Assembly: GCF_000430625.1 (NCBI RefSeq)
Contig: NZ_AUMJ01000004.1
Coordinates: 115,492-179,491 of the forward strand
Reading direction: 5' to 3'
Length of the DNA: 64,000 bases
From: Aneurinibacillus terranovensis DSM 18919
GTDB taxonomy: Bacteria > Bacillota > Bacilli > Aneurinibacillales > Aneurinibacillaceae
Below the pieces are notes generated by a model. It was given only the letters and a program-made list of their open reading frames with translations. It was not told the DNA's origin and ran no database searches. Made by a program: the position numbers and the translations under genes. Shown here piece after piece: positions 1 through 8,931 of this stretch; positions within the stretch are counted from its first letter, which is position 1, and each line of letters begins with the position of its first letter.

Positions 1-94
1 AGATGTGGCGAACGTCGTAAAATTTCTCGCTTCCGATGAATCATCGTATATGACAGGCCAGGTTTTGCATGTAGATGGTGGCATGTACATGTAA
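1..94 (+). CDS. fabG: 3-oxoacyl-ACP reductase FabG, C-terminal end only
   Basis: The window opens inside this gene; the last 30 residues and the stop at 92-94 are present. The visible tail contains [20 protein letters not shown], the typical C-terminus of short-chain dehydrogenases of the FabG type, which reduce 3-oxoacyl-ACP with NADPH in fatty-acid elongation. It lies directly upstream of acpP and fabF, the usual fab operon order in Bacillales, so FabG is preferred over other short-chain dehydrogenases. The catalytic Ser-Tyr-Lys residues lie outside the window. Confidence 0.85.
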   Translation, partial: DVANVVKFLASDESSYMTGQVLHVDGGMYM

Positions 95-129
95 CAATAT
101 CGTATAATACTTGAGGGGAGGTGAATGAA

Positions 130-363
130 TTGGCTGATACTTTCGACCGTGTAAAGAAAATTATCGTTGATCGCCTCGGTGTTGACGAATCTGAAATTAC
201 AATGGAAGCATCATTTAAAGACAATCTGGGTGCAGATTCTCTTGATGTTGTAGAATTAGTTATGGAACTCGAAGATGAATTCGACCTTGAGATTTCTGAT
301 GAGGATGCTGAGAAGATCGCAACTGTGGGTGACGTGATTAATTACATAAACTCACATAAGTAA
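130..363 (+). CDS. acpP: Acyl carrier protein
   Basis: Small acidic carrier that shuttles acyl chains on a phosphopantetheine arm during fatty-acid synthesis. The attachment motif [10 protein letters not shown] is intact, with the modified serine at residue 37. I take the TTG at 130 as the start. It gives 77 residues beginning MADTFDRV, the normal family length, and sits 6-7 nt after the strong Shine-Dalgarno GAGGGGAGGTGA (112-123). An in-frame GTG at 121 lies inside that Shine-Dalgarno and would add three residues. It is followed by a hairpin at 382-413 and then fabF, so it may be transcribed both with and apart from fabF. Confidence 0.96.
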   Translation: MADTFDRVKKIIVDRLGVDESEITMEASFKDNLGADSLDVVELVMELEDEFDLEISDEDAEKIATVGDVINYINSHK

Positions 364-381
364 GTAGAGTAGTCTAGTTAG

Positions 382-413
382 AAGTCCCGTATATTTTACA
401 TGCGGGACTTTCT
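382..413 (+). terminator. Hairpin after acpP, possible attenuator or terminator
   Basis: AAGTCCCG (382-389) pairs with CGGGACTT (403-410) around a 13-nt loop. The U-run is weak (TTTCT), so read-through into fabF is likely. A partial terminator here would fit the need for much more ACP than FabF. Confidence 0.5.
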
Positions 414-471
414 AAGTAGATAAGAATGAATATCAGTTCATGGAGCTGTTTAACATAGCAGAGGTGAAATT

Positions 472-1713
472 ATGAAAAATCGTGTAGTGGTAACAGGTAT
501 GGGAGCGGTGACTCCAATTGGTAACAATGCAGCCGATTTCTGGGAAGGCCTCCTGAACGGTAAATCCGGTGTTGATTATATTACAGCGTTTGACACAGCG
601 GATTATCCGACAAAAATAGCGGCAGAAGTAAAAAATTTCAACCCGGAAGATTACTTGGAAAGAAAAGACGTAAAGCGCACGGATCGCTTTGTTCAGTTTG
701 CTGTCGCTGCGGCGAAAATGGCCGTGGAGGATGCGAAACTCGATATTGGCGAAGAAAACGCAGAACGAGTCGGTGTGTACATCGGTTCGGGCATCGGCGG
801 ACTCGGTACGTGGGAAGATCAGCACACCATTTTGCTTGAGAAAGGCCCGCGCCGCGTCAGCCCGTTCTTTATTCCGATGATGATTGCGAATATGGCATCC
901 GGCCAGGTATCCATTGCGTTGGGCGCAAAAGGACCAAACAGCGCTGCGGTTACAGCGTGTGCGAGTGCTACCCACTCCATCGGAGATGCTTTTAAAATCA
1001 TTGAGCGTGGCATTGCGGATGTGATGATTACAGGAGGGGCGGAAGCTACTGTTCGCCCGATGGCTCTTGCCGGTTTTTCCAGCGCAAAAGCACTTTCAAC
1101 CCGTAATGATGAACCGCAAAAAGCAAGCCGCCCATTCGACAAAGACCGGGATGGGTTTGTCATGGGTGAGGGTGCGGGTGTTATCGTCCTTGAATCACTG
1201 GAGCATGCGAAAAAACGAGGGGCCACAATTCTTGCTGAAATTATTGGATACGGGATGAGTGCGGACGCGTATCATCTTACCCAGCCGGCACCCGAAGGGG
1301 AAGGCGCGGCCCGGGCGATGACCGCAGCGCTGAAGGATGCGGGAATTGAACCAAGTCAAGTCGACTACATCAATGCCCACGGCACATCCACCGATTATAA
1401 TGATAAATTTGAAACGATGGCTATCAAAAAGTCGTTTGGTGAGCATGCTTATAAAGTAGCAATCAGTTCAACGAAGTCCATGACGGGACATTTGCTTGGC
1501 GCGGCGGGCGGGGTTGAGGCGATTGCCTGCACGCTTGCGATTCGCGATCACATCGTCCCGCCAACGATCAATTATGAGACTCCGGACCCGGAATGCGACT
1601 TGGATTATGTGCCAAATGAAGCGAGAAAGATGGATGTAAACATTGCAATGTCTAATTCATTGGGATTCGGTGGCCATAATGCGACAATTATCTTTAAAAA
1701 ATACACGGATTGA
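472..1713 (+). CDS. fabF: 3-oxoacyl-ACP synthase II
   Basis: Condensing enzyme that elongates acyl-ACP with malonyl-ACP. It is full length at 413 residues. The catalytic triad is intact: Cys163 in TACASATHS, His303 in [11 protein letters not shown], and His340 in [14 protein letters not shown]. These positions match the well-studied FabF enzymes. The ATG at 472 follows GAGGTGAAATT. It sits between acpP and rnc, the usual Bacillales arrangement. FabF is also the main temperature-responsive elongation enzyme in bacilli, but nothing in the sequence speaks to that here. Confidence 0.97.
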   Translation: MKNRVVVTGMGAVTPIGNNAADFWEGLLNGKSGVDYITAFDTADYPTKIAAEVKNFNPEDYLERKDVKRTDRFVQFAVAAAKMAVEDAKLDIGEENAERVGVYIGSGIGGLGTWEDQHTILLEKGPRRVSPFFIPMMIANMASGQVSIALGAKGPNSAAVTACASATHSIGDAFKIIERGIADVMITGGAEATVRPMALAGFSSAKALSTRNDEPQKASRPFDKDRDGFVMGEGAGVIVLESLEHAKKRGATILAEIIGYGMSADAYHLTQPAPEGEGAARAMTAALKDAGIEPSQVDYINAHGTSTDYNDKFETMAIKKSFGEHAYKVAISSTKSMTGHLLGAAGGVEAIACTLAIRDHIVPPTINYETPDPECDLDYVPNEARKMDVNIAMSNSLGFGGHNATIIFKKYTD

Positions 1714-1734
1714 GCATTTGGTGGTGAACAGGTT

Positions 1735-2424
1735 TTGGATTTTCTACAGCTACAGAATCAATTAGGCATACGCTATAAAAATGAAAAACTGCTCAAACAG
1801 GCGTTTACCCATTCATCGTATGTGAACGAACACCGGGGAAAGCCATTTCAGGACAATGAACGCCTTGAGTTTTTGGGAGATGCCGTGCTTGAACTAACGG
1901 TTTCGCAATTTCTCTACATGAATTATCCGAAAATGTCGGAAGGTGAGCTGACGAAATTGCGCGCTTCTATCGTATGTGAACCTTCCCTTGTGCATTTTGC
2001 CAACCAGCTTCACTTTGGGGATCTCGTGCTGCTTGGCAAAGGGGAGGAACTGACGGGGGGGCGCTACCGTCCGGCGCTGTTAGCCGATGTTTTTGAGGCG
2101 TTTATCGGTTCGCTTTATCTCGATCAGGGGATTGAGGAAGTCTTTCGCTTTCTTGAAAAATATGTGTACCCGAGCATTAACCAGGGTAATTTTACCCGGG
2201 TCATCGATTACAAAAGTCAGTTGCAGGAATTTGTCCAACATGACAGTCTCGGTGAAATCCATTACCGGATTGTCCAGGAATACGGTCCCGCGCACAACCG
2301 GGAGTTTGTTTCGGAAGTAACGCTGAATGGAAGCGTAATGGGACAGGGAAAAGGCCGCTCCAAGAAAGAAGCGGAACAGAACGCAGCCCAGGTGGCCATG
2401 CAGCTGCTTAAGGTAAAGCGATAA
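1735..2424 (+). CDS. rnc: Ribonuclease III
   Basis: Double-strand-specific endoribonuclease that processes rRNA precursors and, in bacilli, scRNA. The N-terminal catalytic domain carries the family signature [14 protein letters not shown] at residues 41-54. The metal-binding acidic residues are present (E44, D48, D118, E121). A double-stranded RNA-binding domain fills about residues 158-229 and ends in the typical [13 protein letters not shown] helix. The start is TTG at 1735, 8-9 nt after GGTGGTGA. The gene lies upstream of smc and ftsY as in B. subtilis, although here a radical-SAM gene intervenes. Confidence 0.96.
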   Translation: MDFLQLQNQLGIRYKNEKLLKQAFTHSSYVNEHRGKPFQDNERLEFLGDAVLELTVSQFLYMNYPKMSEGELTKLRASIVCEPSLVHFANQLHFGDLVLLGKGEELTGGRYRPALLADVFEAFIGSLYLDQGIEEVFRFLEKYVYPSINQGNFTRVIDYKSQLQEFVQHDSLGEIHYRIVQEYGPAHNREFVSEVTLNGSVMGQGKGRSKKEAEQNAAQVAMQLLKVKR

Positions 2425-2438
2425 AGCAAGGTGATAAC

Positions 2439-3503
2439 ATGAAACAGCATGTCAATATTGCTGTATTTGTCCCCCACCAGGGGTGTCCGAAAGATTGTGT
2501 GTTTTGCAATCAATCCCGGATTACCGGACAAAAACGGGAAAACATACTGACCGGGGAAGCTGTGCGGGCATCGATTGAAAATCAGCTTTCAACGGTGCAG
2601 CCCGGGCAATCTGCTGAAATTGCATACTTTGGCGGGAGCTTTACCGGTCTGCCGCGCAAATACCAGACGATGCTGCTGTCGGTTGCCAGGGAGTATATAG
2701 ATGCAGGACGTGTGCAGGGCATCAGGTTGTCCACGCGGCCGGATTACATTGCGGACCACATTATGGAGTATTTGTTAACGTACGGGGTAACCACGGTGGA
2801 GCTTGGCTGCCAGTCGCTTGATAATGAAGTGCTTGAGCTTTCAAAACGGGGGCATACGGCTGAAGATGTGGTGAAAGCCGTCAAGATCGTTCGCAAGTTT
2901 CCTTCTGTCCGGCTTGGCCTTCAGGTTCTTCCGGGGTTACCGGGCGATACGCTTGAAAAAAGCATGGAGACGATCAAAACGATTGTCGCCCTTGCCCCGG
3001 ATTTTGTGCGGATCTATCCGGCACTTGTCATTGCCGGTACGGAACTGGAATGGCTATATGTCACGCATCAGTATAAGCCTTTAACGGTGGAAGAGGCAGT
3101 CCGCTGGGTCGCTGAAATGTGGGTACCGCTCCTACAAGCTGATATTCCCGTTATTCGAATGGGATTGCATTCTTCCGAAGACATTCGTTCAGACGGTACC
3201 TTATTGGCCGGTCCTTTCCATCCTTCGTTTCGCCAACTGGTGGAAGAAGAATTGTACAGCCGCTTGTTGAAGCGAATGATAGAAGAGATTGGCACGGTTA
3301 CGAATGATTTGGAAGTATGGATTCACCCGGCCGATGAAACGCCTCTGCGCGGCAGGGGCGGAGTGAACTGGCGGGGATTCGTATCCGGTTTCGCCCATTC
3401 ACGGGTCGCACTCCGTACTTCCCGCACGTGCAAACGTCAGCAAATCAGCTGGCGCACCGCAGGTTTGGATGACTCGCAGACGCTGTCGTTTAGCAGCGTA
3501 TAA
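2439..3503 (+). CDS. Radical-SAM enzyme, Elp3-like family, substrate unknown
   Basis: A 354-residue protein with an N-terminal CX3CX2C cluster (Cys16, Cys20, Cys23, in GCPKDCVFCNQ) that would hold a SAM-cleaving 4Fe-4S centre. FGGSFTGLP and LSTRPDYI follow, as in the oxygen-independent coproporphyrinogen oxidase/Elp3 superfamily. There is no acetyltransferase domain, so it is not full-length Elp3. The gene follows rnc by 14 nt with its own GCAAGGTGATA ribosome site, and homologues are known at this place in Paenibacillaceae-type genomes. The last 50 residues (HSRVALRTS onward) are basic and polar. I checked the other frames for a frameshift there and found no better continuation. Its reaction is not established. 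Confidence 0.8.
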   Translation: MKQHVNIAVFVPHQGCPKDCVFCNQSRITGQKRENILTGEAVRASIENQLSTVQPGQSAEIAYFGGSFTGLPRKYQTMLLSVAREYIDAGRVQGIRLSTRPDYIADHIMEYLLTYGVTTVELGCQSLDNEVLELSKRGHTAEDVVKAVKIVRKFPSVRLGLQVLPGLPGDTLEKSMETIKTIVALAPDFVRIYPALVIAGTELEWLYVTHQYKPLTVEEAVRWVAEMWVPLLQADIPVIRMGLHSSEDIRSDGTLLAGPFHPSFRQLVEEELYSRLLKRMIEEIGTVTNDLEVWIHPADETPLRGRGGVNWRGFVSGFAHSRVALRTSRTCKRQQISWRTAGLDDSQTLSFSSV

Positions 3504-3517
3504 ACGCACCTCGATAG

Positions 3518-3558
3518 AAACCCAGTCACCTTTTTTTCGACAGGAGCTGGGTTTTATT
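3518..3558 (+). terminator. Probable rho-independent terminator after the radical-SAM gene
   Basis: AAACCCAG (3518-3525) pairs with CTGGGTTT (3547-3554), with an additional CCT/AGG pairing inside, followed by TTTATTCT. It ends the fab-rnc-radical-SAM run before the independently promoted smc gene. Confidence 0.5.
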
Positions 3559-3604
3559 CTCGCCTTCTGCTTTTTTTGCCAGATCGCAATCTGGGTAGCA
3601 CAAA

Positions 3605-3802
3605 GAGAGACAATCGGGCCTAAAAACATCCCCAAACTTCGGAGAAGCACTGGGTAGCGGGAAAAAAGCAAAAAATAAACATCCGTCCATTCCATTTACC
3701 CACCGAGATGTTTCGAGACGGTCCCCAAACGTAAGAACAGCACGGACGCCGAAAGCTTCCCCGCAAGGGAAAATTCTGCAAAATAAACGGATTCGATGCA
3801 TC
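3605..3802. repeat. Degenerate half-copies of a dispersed palindromic element
   Basis: Bases 3605-3697 match the right half of the 203-bp element found complete at 22774-22976 and 58155-58357. Shared stretches include ATCGGGCCTAAAA, GGAGAAGCACTGGGTAGCGG and CCATTCCATT. Bases 3702-3802 resemble the reverse complement of its left half (GAGATGTTTCGAGACG, then GCACGGAC and AAAATAAACGG). The two halves therefore lie as an imperfect tandem. Together with the terminator and the smc promoter, this accounts for the 411-bp gap between the radical-SAM gene and smc. No gene is supported here. Confidence 0.75.
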
Positions 3803-3852
3803 TCGGGATAACCGTTTTTTTTACCACAACTGAGTTTGGTTCACTTGCAGGA

Positions 3853-3881
3853 ATGACATCCTTCCCAAACGAATGTATACT
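3853..3881 (+). promoter_or_regulatory. Sigma-A-type promoter for smc
   Basis: ATGACA (3853-3858), 17-bp spacer, TATACT (3876-3881). Transcription would begin near 3888. The upstream in-frame ATG at 3873 would then be untranscribed, which supports the smc start at 3915. Confidence 0.7.
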
Positions 3882-3914
3882 GCAAAGACGCAAGAAAATA
3901 AAGGAGGCATATGG

Positions 3915-6900
3915 ATGTACTTAAAGCGCCTCGAACTAACAGGTTTTAAATCATTTGCCGATAGAACCGAATTGGAATTTGTGCCGGGAATTACGGCGGT
4001 AGTGGGGCCGAACGGCAGCGGGAAGAGCAATATATCCGATGCGATTCGCTGGGTGCTCGGAGAGCAGAGCGCCAAAACGCTGCGGGGAGCCAAAATGGAA
4101 GACATTATTTTTTCCGGCAGCGATTCGCGAAAGGCTGTCAATTACTGTGAAGTATCGCTTACACTTGATAATTCCGATGACAAGCTGACGATTGATTTTT
4201 CAGAAGTGACCGTGACGCGGCGCGTCTATCGTTCCGGTGATAGTGAATATTACATCAACCGCCAGAGCTGCCGGCTGCGGGACATCATTGAACTGTTTAT
4301 GGATACCGGAGTCGGAAAAGAAGCTTATTCCGTTATCGGACAGGGCCGGATTGAAGAAATCCTGAGCACACGTTCGGAAGACAGGCGCGGGTTATTCGAA
4401 GAAGCGGCGGGCATTGTTAAATACAAAGCACGGAAACGGGAAGCCGTGAAAAAGCTCGATGAAACCGAACAAAATCTGGTCCGCATTCAAGATATTATGA
4501 GCGAAATCACAGATCAAATAGACCCGCTCGCCGAGCAGGCGGAAAAAGCCAAACGCTATATCGAACTGAAAGAAGCGCTCAGGCAAAATGAAGTAGGCCT
4601 GTATGTCAAACAATTTGATACGCTCCACCTGCAGTGGAATGAAATGAAAACGCTGGTGGAAGAACTCACAAACGAGCAGGTTGCGTCCACTGCTGAGGTA
4701 AATGGGCTTGATGCGCAGATGGTGGATTTGCGCCACCATGCGAGTGAGCAGGACCAGGTGCTTGAAGAGCTTCAGCAGCGGCTGCTCGATGTAACGGAAG
4801 ATGCCGAACGGAAGGAAGGGTTGCGGGAGGTTCTCCGTGAGCGGCTCCGCAATAACAGCAAAAATAAGCAGGAGTCACGAAATAAAGCAATCGCACTGCA
4901 GGAAAGACAGGAGGACCTGCGCAGGCAGTTAGAGGTGTGTGAACGGAATGTTGAGAACGCAAGGGAAGCGCTTGCCGAGCTTGAAAAGGAACTTGCGCTG
5001 GAACAAAAACGGTATGTGAATTTTACCGCTTTTTCAGACGGGGACGTGGATCGGCTGAAAGGTGACTATATTGAAATTTTGAACCAGATGGCATCCATGC
5101 GCAATGACCTCCGCCATTACCAGCAAATCATCGAAACTACCCGAGGCAAGTGGCAGCGGCTTGAAGAAAATAACCAGCAGCTGATCGAGGAAAAACAGCG
5201 GCTTTCCACACAGCGCGAACAGCTTGAAGCAGAATTGAAAATCATTTCAGAGAAGCTTGCCGCTGGTCTTCTTTTATTCAAAGAACAGGCAGCAAAGCAA
5301 AAAGAAAGCGCCGAACAGAAAACCCGCTGGCTTGAAGCGCTGCGAACGGGTGAACAAAAGCTCAACAATCTTCTTTCCCGCTACGATGTTTTAAAAGAGG
5401 TGCAGGCGGATTTTTCAGGCTTTATGCAGGGTGTAAAAGAAGTCCTTAAAGCGCGGACACGTGGGTTTGAGGGGATTGAAGGCGCGGTTGCCGAACTTAT
5501 CACCGTGGAAAAGCGTTTTGAAACCGCGATTGAAACCGCGCTGGGCGGTGCGTTACAGCATGTTGTCGTCCGCGATGAAGCGGTGGGCAGACAGGCGATT
5601 GCTTTTCTGAAACAAAATCGTGCAGGACGGGCTACCTTCCTTCCGCTTGACGTGATAAAGCCCCGGCAGCTGCAGCCCGCGGAAAGAGGACGGTTGGAGC
5701 ATGAGCCGGGTGTAGTCGGTGTCGCAGCTGAACTTGTGGAAGTGGCTCCCCGGTACCGGAGCATCATTGAGAATATGCTTGGCCATGTGATCGTCACGAC
5801 GAGCCTGGAAGAAGCGAATAAAGTCGCCCGACAGTTCCAGTACCGGTATCGCATTGTTACGCTGGAAGGAGATGTGGTGAATCCAGGTGGCTCTATGAGC
5901 GGGGGATCGCTGCAGCAGAAGACGAACCATTTGCTTGGCCGCCAGCGGGAGCTGGAACAATTAGAGGAAGCCATCCGGGAGCAGAAGAAGTCGAATGCGG
6001 AATGGTACCACAAGCTGGAGGCGCTCTCCGACGAGCAGGCGAAGTGGGAGGAAAAACTCGAACAGCTTCGCAAGGAAGGCGAACAGCTTCGTATAAACGA
6101 ACAGGAATTAAAGGGGCACATGCGGGAACTGGATGCCAAAGAGAAAAGCATTGCGGATCGCTGGGAGTTTTTCCAGCAGGATCAGGCGGTTCTCGACAAG
6201 GAGAACGCTCAGGCACAGCACAGGATTGCGAGAATCGAAGAAGAATTGGAAGAACTCGCGATCGCCGAACAGGAAAAACAGCAGGAAATCGAAGCGGCCG
6301 AGCGCAGCCGGCGGGAGAAAGAAACGAGCAGGGAAGAGTTAAATAGTCTGATTACCAATTTGAAGGTTCAGGCAGCAACTCTCAGGGAACAGCATGAAGC
6401 GCATAAAAAGGAATGGGAACGCCTGACCGCCGAATTGCGCCAGATCACGCAGGAAGTAGAACAAACGACAAGGCAGATCCTCATGCTTGATTCGCACGGG
6501 GCGAACAGCGATGAAGAGGAGGAAAAGCTGGATGCCGAAATACGGGAGCTTCGTGCCCGAAAAGAACAATACACATTACATATTCAGGATCAGCGCCAGA
6601 AACGCCAGGACGTATACCAGCGAATCGAGGTCCATGAACAGGCCAGAAAAGAAAAGCGCCGCGAACTGAAACAAATTGAAGAGCGGCTGCACAAGACCGA
6701 GGTGAAGGTGGAACGTTTTGACGTTGAACTCGATAATTTGCTTCACAAACTGCGCGATGAATATGAACTCAGCTATGAAATGGCAAAAACAACATTTGAA
6801 CAACCGGAAAATATGGAAGAGGCGGAGCAGGTTGTCAAATCGCTGAAAGCTGAGATCGCTGAGCTTGGCACCGTCAATCTCGGGGCGATTGAAGAATACG

Positions 6901-7475
6901 AACGGCTGCATGAGCGCCAGTTATTCCTTGAAGCGCAGCATATTGATTTAAGCGAGGCAAAAACTACGCTCTATGGTGTCATTAAAGACATCGAGGAAGA
7001 AATGTCCCGGCGTTTCCTTGAAACGTTTGAGGCGATTCGGGAACATTTTGGCACAGTATTCGCCAAGCTTTTCGGCGGGGGACGTGCGGACCTTAAACTG
7101 TCAAATCCCGATAATTTGCTTGAGACCGGCATTGATATTGTGGCTCAGCCGCCCGGCAAAAAGCTGCAGTATCTGGCTCTTCTTTCCGGAGGAGAAAAAG
7201 CGCTGACCGCCATCGCCTTGCTTTTCTCTATTTTACATGTCAAACCTGTCCCGTTCTGCGTCCTTGATGAAGTGGAAGCGGCGCTCGATGACGCGAACGT
7301 TACCCGGTTCGCGGAATATTTGCGTGAGTTCTGTGAAAATACCCAGTTTATCGTCGTTACACACCGCAAGGGAACGATGGAAGGGGCCGATGTGCTGTAT
7401 GGTGTAACCATGCAGGAGTCCGGAGTGTCGAAACTGGTTTCCGTTCGGTTGGAAGACCAGACAATGGTTTCATAG
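3915..7475 (+). CDS. smc: Chromosome condensation ATPase SMC
   Basis: Structural maintenance of chromosomes protein, the core of the SMC-ScpAB condensin. It has 1186 residues from the ATG at 3915, the same length as the B. subtilis protein. The start follows AAGGAGG (3901-3907). An N-terminal Walker A (GPNGSGKSN, residues 31-39) opens the head. Two long charged coiled coils flank a central hinge (about residues 500-670, with GGALQHVVVRDE and GGSMSGGS). The C-terminal head has the LSGGEKALTAIALLF signature and the Walker B CVLDEVEAALDD. The gene has its own promoter and is followed 18 nt later by ftsY. Confidence 0.97.
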   Translation: MYLKRLELTGFKSFADRTELEFVPGITAVVGPNGSGKSNISDAIRWVLGEQSAKTLRGAKMEDIIFSGSDSRKAVNYCEVSLTLDNSDDKLTIDFSEVTVTRRVYRSGDSEYYINRQSCRLRDIIELFMDTGVGKEAYSVIGQGRIEEILSTRSEDRRGLFEEAAGIVKYKARKREAVKKLDETEQNLVRIQDIMSEITDQIDPLAEQAEKAKRYIELKEALRQNEVGLYVKQFDTLHLQWNEMKTLVEELTNEQVASTAEVNGLDAQMVDLRHHASEQDQVLEELQQRLLDVTEDAERKEGLREVLRERLRNNSKNKQESRNKAIALQERQEDLRRQLEVCERNVENAREALAELEKELALEQKRYVNFTAFSDGDVDRLKGDYIEILNQMASMRNDLRHYQQIIETTRGKWQRLEENNQQLIEEKQRLSTQREQLEAELKIISEKLAAGLLLFKEQAAKQKESAEQKTRWLEALRTGEQKLNNLLSRYDVLKEVQADFSGFMQGVKEVLKARTRGFEGIEGAVAELITVEKRFETAIETALGGALQHVVVRDEAVGRQAIAFLKQNRAGRATFLPLDVIKPRQLQPAERGRLEHEPGVVGVAAELVEVAPRYRSIIENMLGHVIVTTSLEEANKVARQFQYRYRIVTLEGDVVNPGGSMSGGSLQQKTNHLLGRQRELEQLEEAIREQKKSNAEWYHKLEALSDEQAKWEEKLEQLRKEGEQLRINEQELKGHMRELDAKEKSIADRWEFFQQDQAVLDKENAQAQHRIARIEEELEELAIAEQEKQQEIEAAERSRREKETSREELNSLITNLKVQAATLREQHEAHKKEWERLTAELRQITQEVEQTTRQILMLDSHGANSDEEEEKLDAEIRELRARKEQYTLHIQDQRQKRQDVYQRIEVHEQARKEKRRELKQIEERLHKTEVKVERFDVELDNLLHKLRDEYELSYEMAKTTFEQPENMEEAEQVVKSLKAEIAELGTVNLGAIEEYERLHERQLFLEAQHIDLSEAKTTLYGVIKDIEEEMSRRFLETFEAIREHFGTVFAKLFGGGRADLKLSNPDNLLETGIDIVAQPPGKKLQYLALLSGGEKALTAIALLFSILHVKPVPFCVLDEVEAALDDANVTRFAEYLREFCENTQFIVVTHRKGTMEGADVLYGVTMQESGVSKLVSVRLEDQTMVS

Positions 7476-7492
7476 AAGAAAGGGGCAAACTG

Positions 7493-8479
7493 ATGAGTTT
7501 CTTTAAAAAATTAAAGGAAAAGATTTCGGGTCAGGCTGAATCGGTAACCGCGAAATTTAAACAAGGCTTGACAAAAACGCGCGGGGCCTTTGAAAAAGTG
7601 GAGGATCTCGTGCGCCGGTATAAACGAATTGACGAGGAATTCTACGAAGAACTAGAGGAAATCCTGATCAGCGCCGATGTTGGGGTCAATACCGTGCTGC
7701 AGCTTGTCGATGAACTGCGCAATGAGGCCCGCAAGCGCAAAATCGAGAACGCTGCCGAGCTTCAGCCGGTGCTGTCTGAAAAACTTGTCGGCCTCCTGCA
7801 GGAGAAAGACGAAGACATCTCCCTTAACATTGAAGATGGCCGAATGAATGTGATTCTTTTTGTGGGCGTGAACGGAGTCGGTAAAACGACGACGATCGGG
7901 AAGATGGCCCACCTCTTTAAAAATCAGGGGAAAAAGGTTGTGCTGGCGGCGGGTGATACATTTAGAGCGGGCGCAATTGAACAGCTTGAAGTGTGGGGCC
8001 AGCGCGTCGGTGTGGATGTGGTCAAGCAGCACCAGGGATCGGACCCCGCTGCCGTGATTTTTGACGGCATCCATGCGGCACGTAAAAAGAATGCGGACAT
8101 ACTTCTATGTGATACGGCGGGACGCCTGCAGAACAAAGCGAATTTGATGGAGGAACTTGCCAAAATCAACCGAATTATCGAGCGGGAGATTCCCGGCGCT
8201 CCGCACGAGACGCTTCTTGTCCTTGATGGTACGACCGGGCAAAATGCGCTCAGCCAGGCAAAAGCATTTGGCGAATCCACGAATATTTCGGGGATCGTTC
8301 TAACCAAGCTCGATGGAACCGCTAAAGGCGGGATTGTCATTGCGATTCGAAATGAACTGCATATTCCCGTTAAATTCGTCGGCCTTGGCGAGAAAATGGA
8401 CGACCTCCAGCCATTCGACGCTGAGCAGTTCGTCCATGCCCTGTTTGCCGATTCGATTGAAAAAGATACTGCAAAGTAA
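7493..8479 (+). CDS. ftsY: Signal recognition particle receptor FtsY
   Basis: SRP-receptor GTPase that docks ribosome-SRP complexes at the membrane. It has 328 residues. A short amphipathic, Lys-rich N-terminus is followed by the N domain helices (about 25-110) and the G domain. Motifs seen are GVNGVGKT (125-132), DTFRAGAIEQL, DTAGRLQNKANLMEEL and TKLDGTAKGG. It lacks the long acidic A domain of proteobacterial FtsY, as is normal in Firmicutes. It is co-transcribed with smc (17-nt gap, Shine-Dalgarno AAGGGG), the same pairing as in B. subtilis. Confidence 0.96.
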   Translation: MSFFKKLKEKISGQAESVTAKFKQGLTKTRGAFEKVEDLVRRYKRIDEEFYEELEEILISADVGVNTVLQLVDELRNEARKRKIENAAELQPVLSEKLVGLLQEKDEDISLNIEDGRMNVILFVGVNGVGKTTTIGKMAHLFKNQGKKVVLAAGDTFRAGAIEQLEVWGQRVGVDVVKQHQGSDPAAVIFDGIHAARKKNADILLCDTAGRLQNKANLMEELAKINRIIEREIPGAPHETLLVLDGTTGQNALSQAKAFGESTNISGIVLTKLDGTAKGGIVIAIRNELHIPVKFVGLGEKMDDLQPFDAEQFVHALFADSIEKDTAK

Positions 8480-8490
8480 AGATAAATTTC

Positions 8491-8519
8491 TTGACAGCGC
8501 TCGCTCAATTTTGTATGAT
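8491..8519 (+). promoter_or_regulatory. Strong sigma-A promoter for ylxM-ffh
   Basis: TTGACA (8491-8496), 17-bp spacer, TATGAT (8514-8519), a near-consensus match. A perfect 6-bp hairpin, AATTCC-TGTAAA-GGAATT (8521-8538), lies close to the expected start of the transcript and could stabilise its 5-prime end. Confidence 0.85.
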
Positions 8520-8579
8520 TAATTCCTGTAAAGGAATTATGCTTTACAACCAAATCTTTCACATGGGGGACGCAAGCCC

Positions 8580-8921
8580 ATGCTCGAAGAAGAAAGCCGA
8601 AACAGGCTTCTGCTGTTGTTTGATTTGTACGGTAAGCTTCTCAAGGAAAAGCAGCGGCATTATTTCGAAATGTACTACCATGAAGACCTGTCGCTCGGCG
8701 AGATTGCCGAGCTGCAGAATGTAAGCCGTCAGGCCGTGTTTGACCAGGTCAAGCGGGTAGAAAAACAGATGGAACAGTATGAAGACAGCCTCGGGTTGTT
8801 ATCCCGCCACGAAAAACGCCGCCAATTGATGGCCGAGCTGCAGAAAGAACTGGGACATCACCATTCCAAAGCCCATGCGCTTTTGCGAGAGCTTTATGAA
8901 TTAGAAATGGATATTGATTAG
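8580..8921 (+). CDS. ylxM: YlxM/p13 family helix-turn-helix protein, SRP-associated
   Basis: A 113-residue protein of the UPF0122 family. The helix-turn-helix lies around residues 28-60 (YYHEDLSLGEIAELQNVSRQ, then AVFDQVKRVE), related to sigma-factor region 4. A charged helical tail follows. In streptococci the orthologue modulates SRP GTPase activity; that role is known for the family, not shown here. It has its own promoter and precedes ffh by 10 nt, the conserved ylxM-ffh pair. The Shine-Dalgarno is GGGGGA, 8-9 nt before the ATG. Confidence 0.92.
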   Translation: MLEEESRNRLLLLFDLYGKLLKEKQRHYFEMYYHEDLSLGEIAELQNVSRQAVFDQVKRVEKQMEQYEDSLGLLSRHEKRRQLMAELQKELGHHHSKAHALLRELYELEMDID

Positions 8922-8931
8922 GAGGCGGATC

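Noticed and set aside
103..108. Perfect TATAAT just before acpP
   Set aside because: No -35 at the right distance, and transcription from it would start inside the acpP Shine-Dalgarno sequence.
433..975. Open frame antisense to fabF
   Set aside because: It overlaps a complete, well-conserved gene on the other strand and has no recognisable motif.
3340..3503. Possible frameshift at the end of the radical-SAM gene, because the tail looks unusual
   Set aside because: The other two frames do not give a better family-like continuation. The annotated frame stays open with normal codon use to its stop.
5381..6151. Long open frame on the minus strand inside smc
   Set aside because: It is a serine/arginine-rich shadow of the coiled-coil coding strand, with no ribosome site or family.
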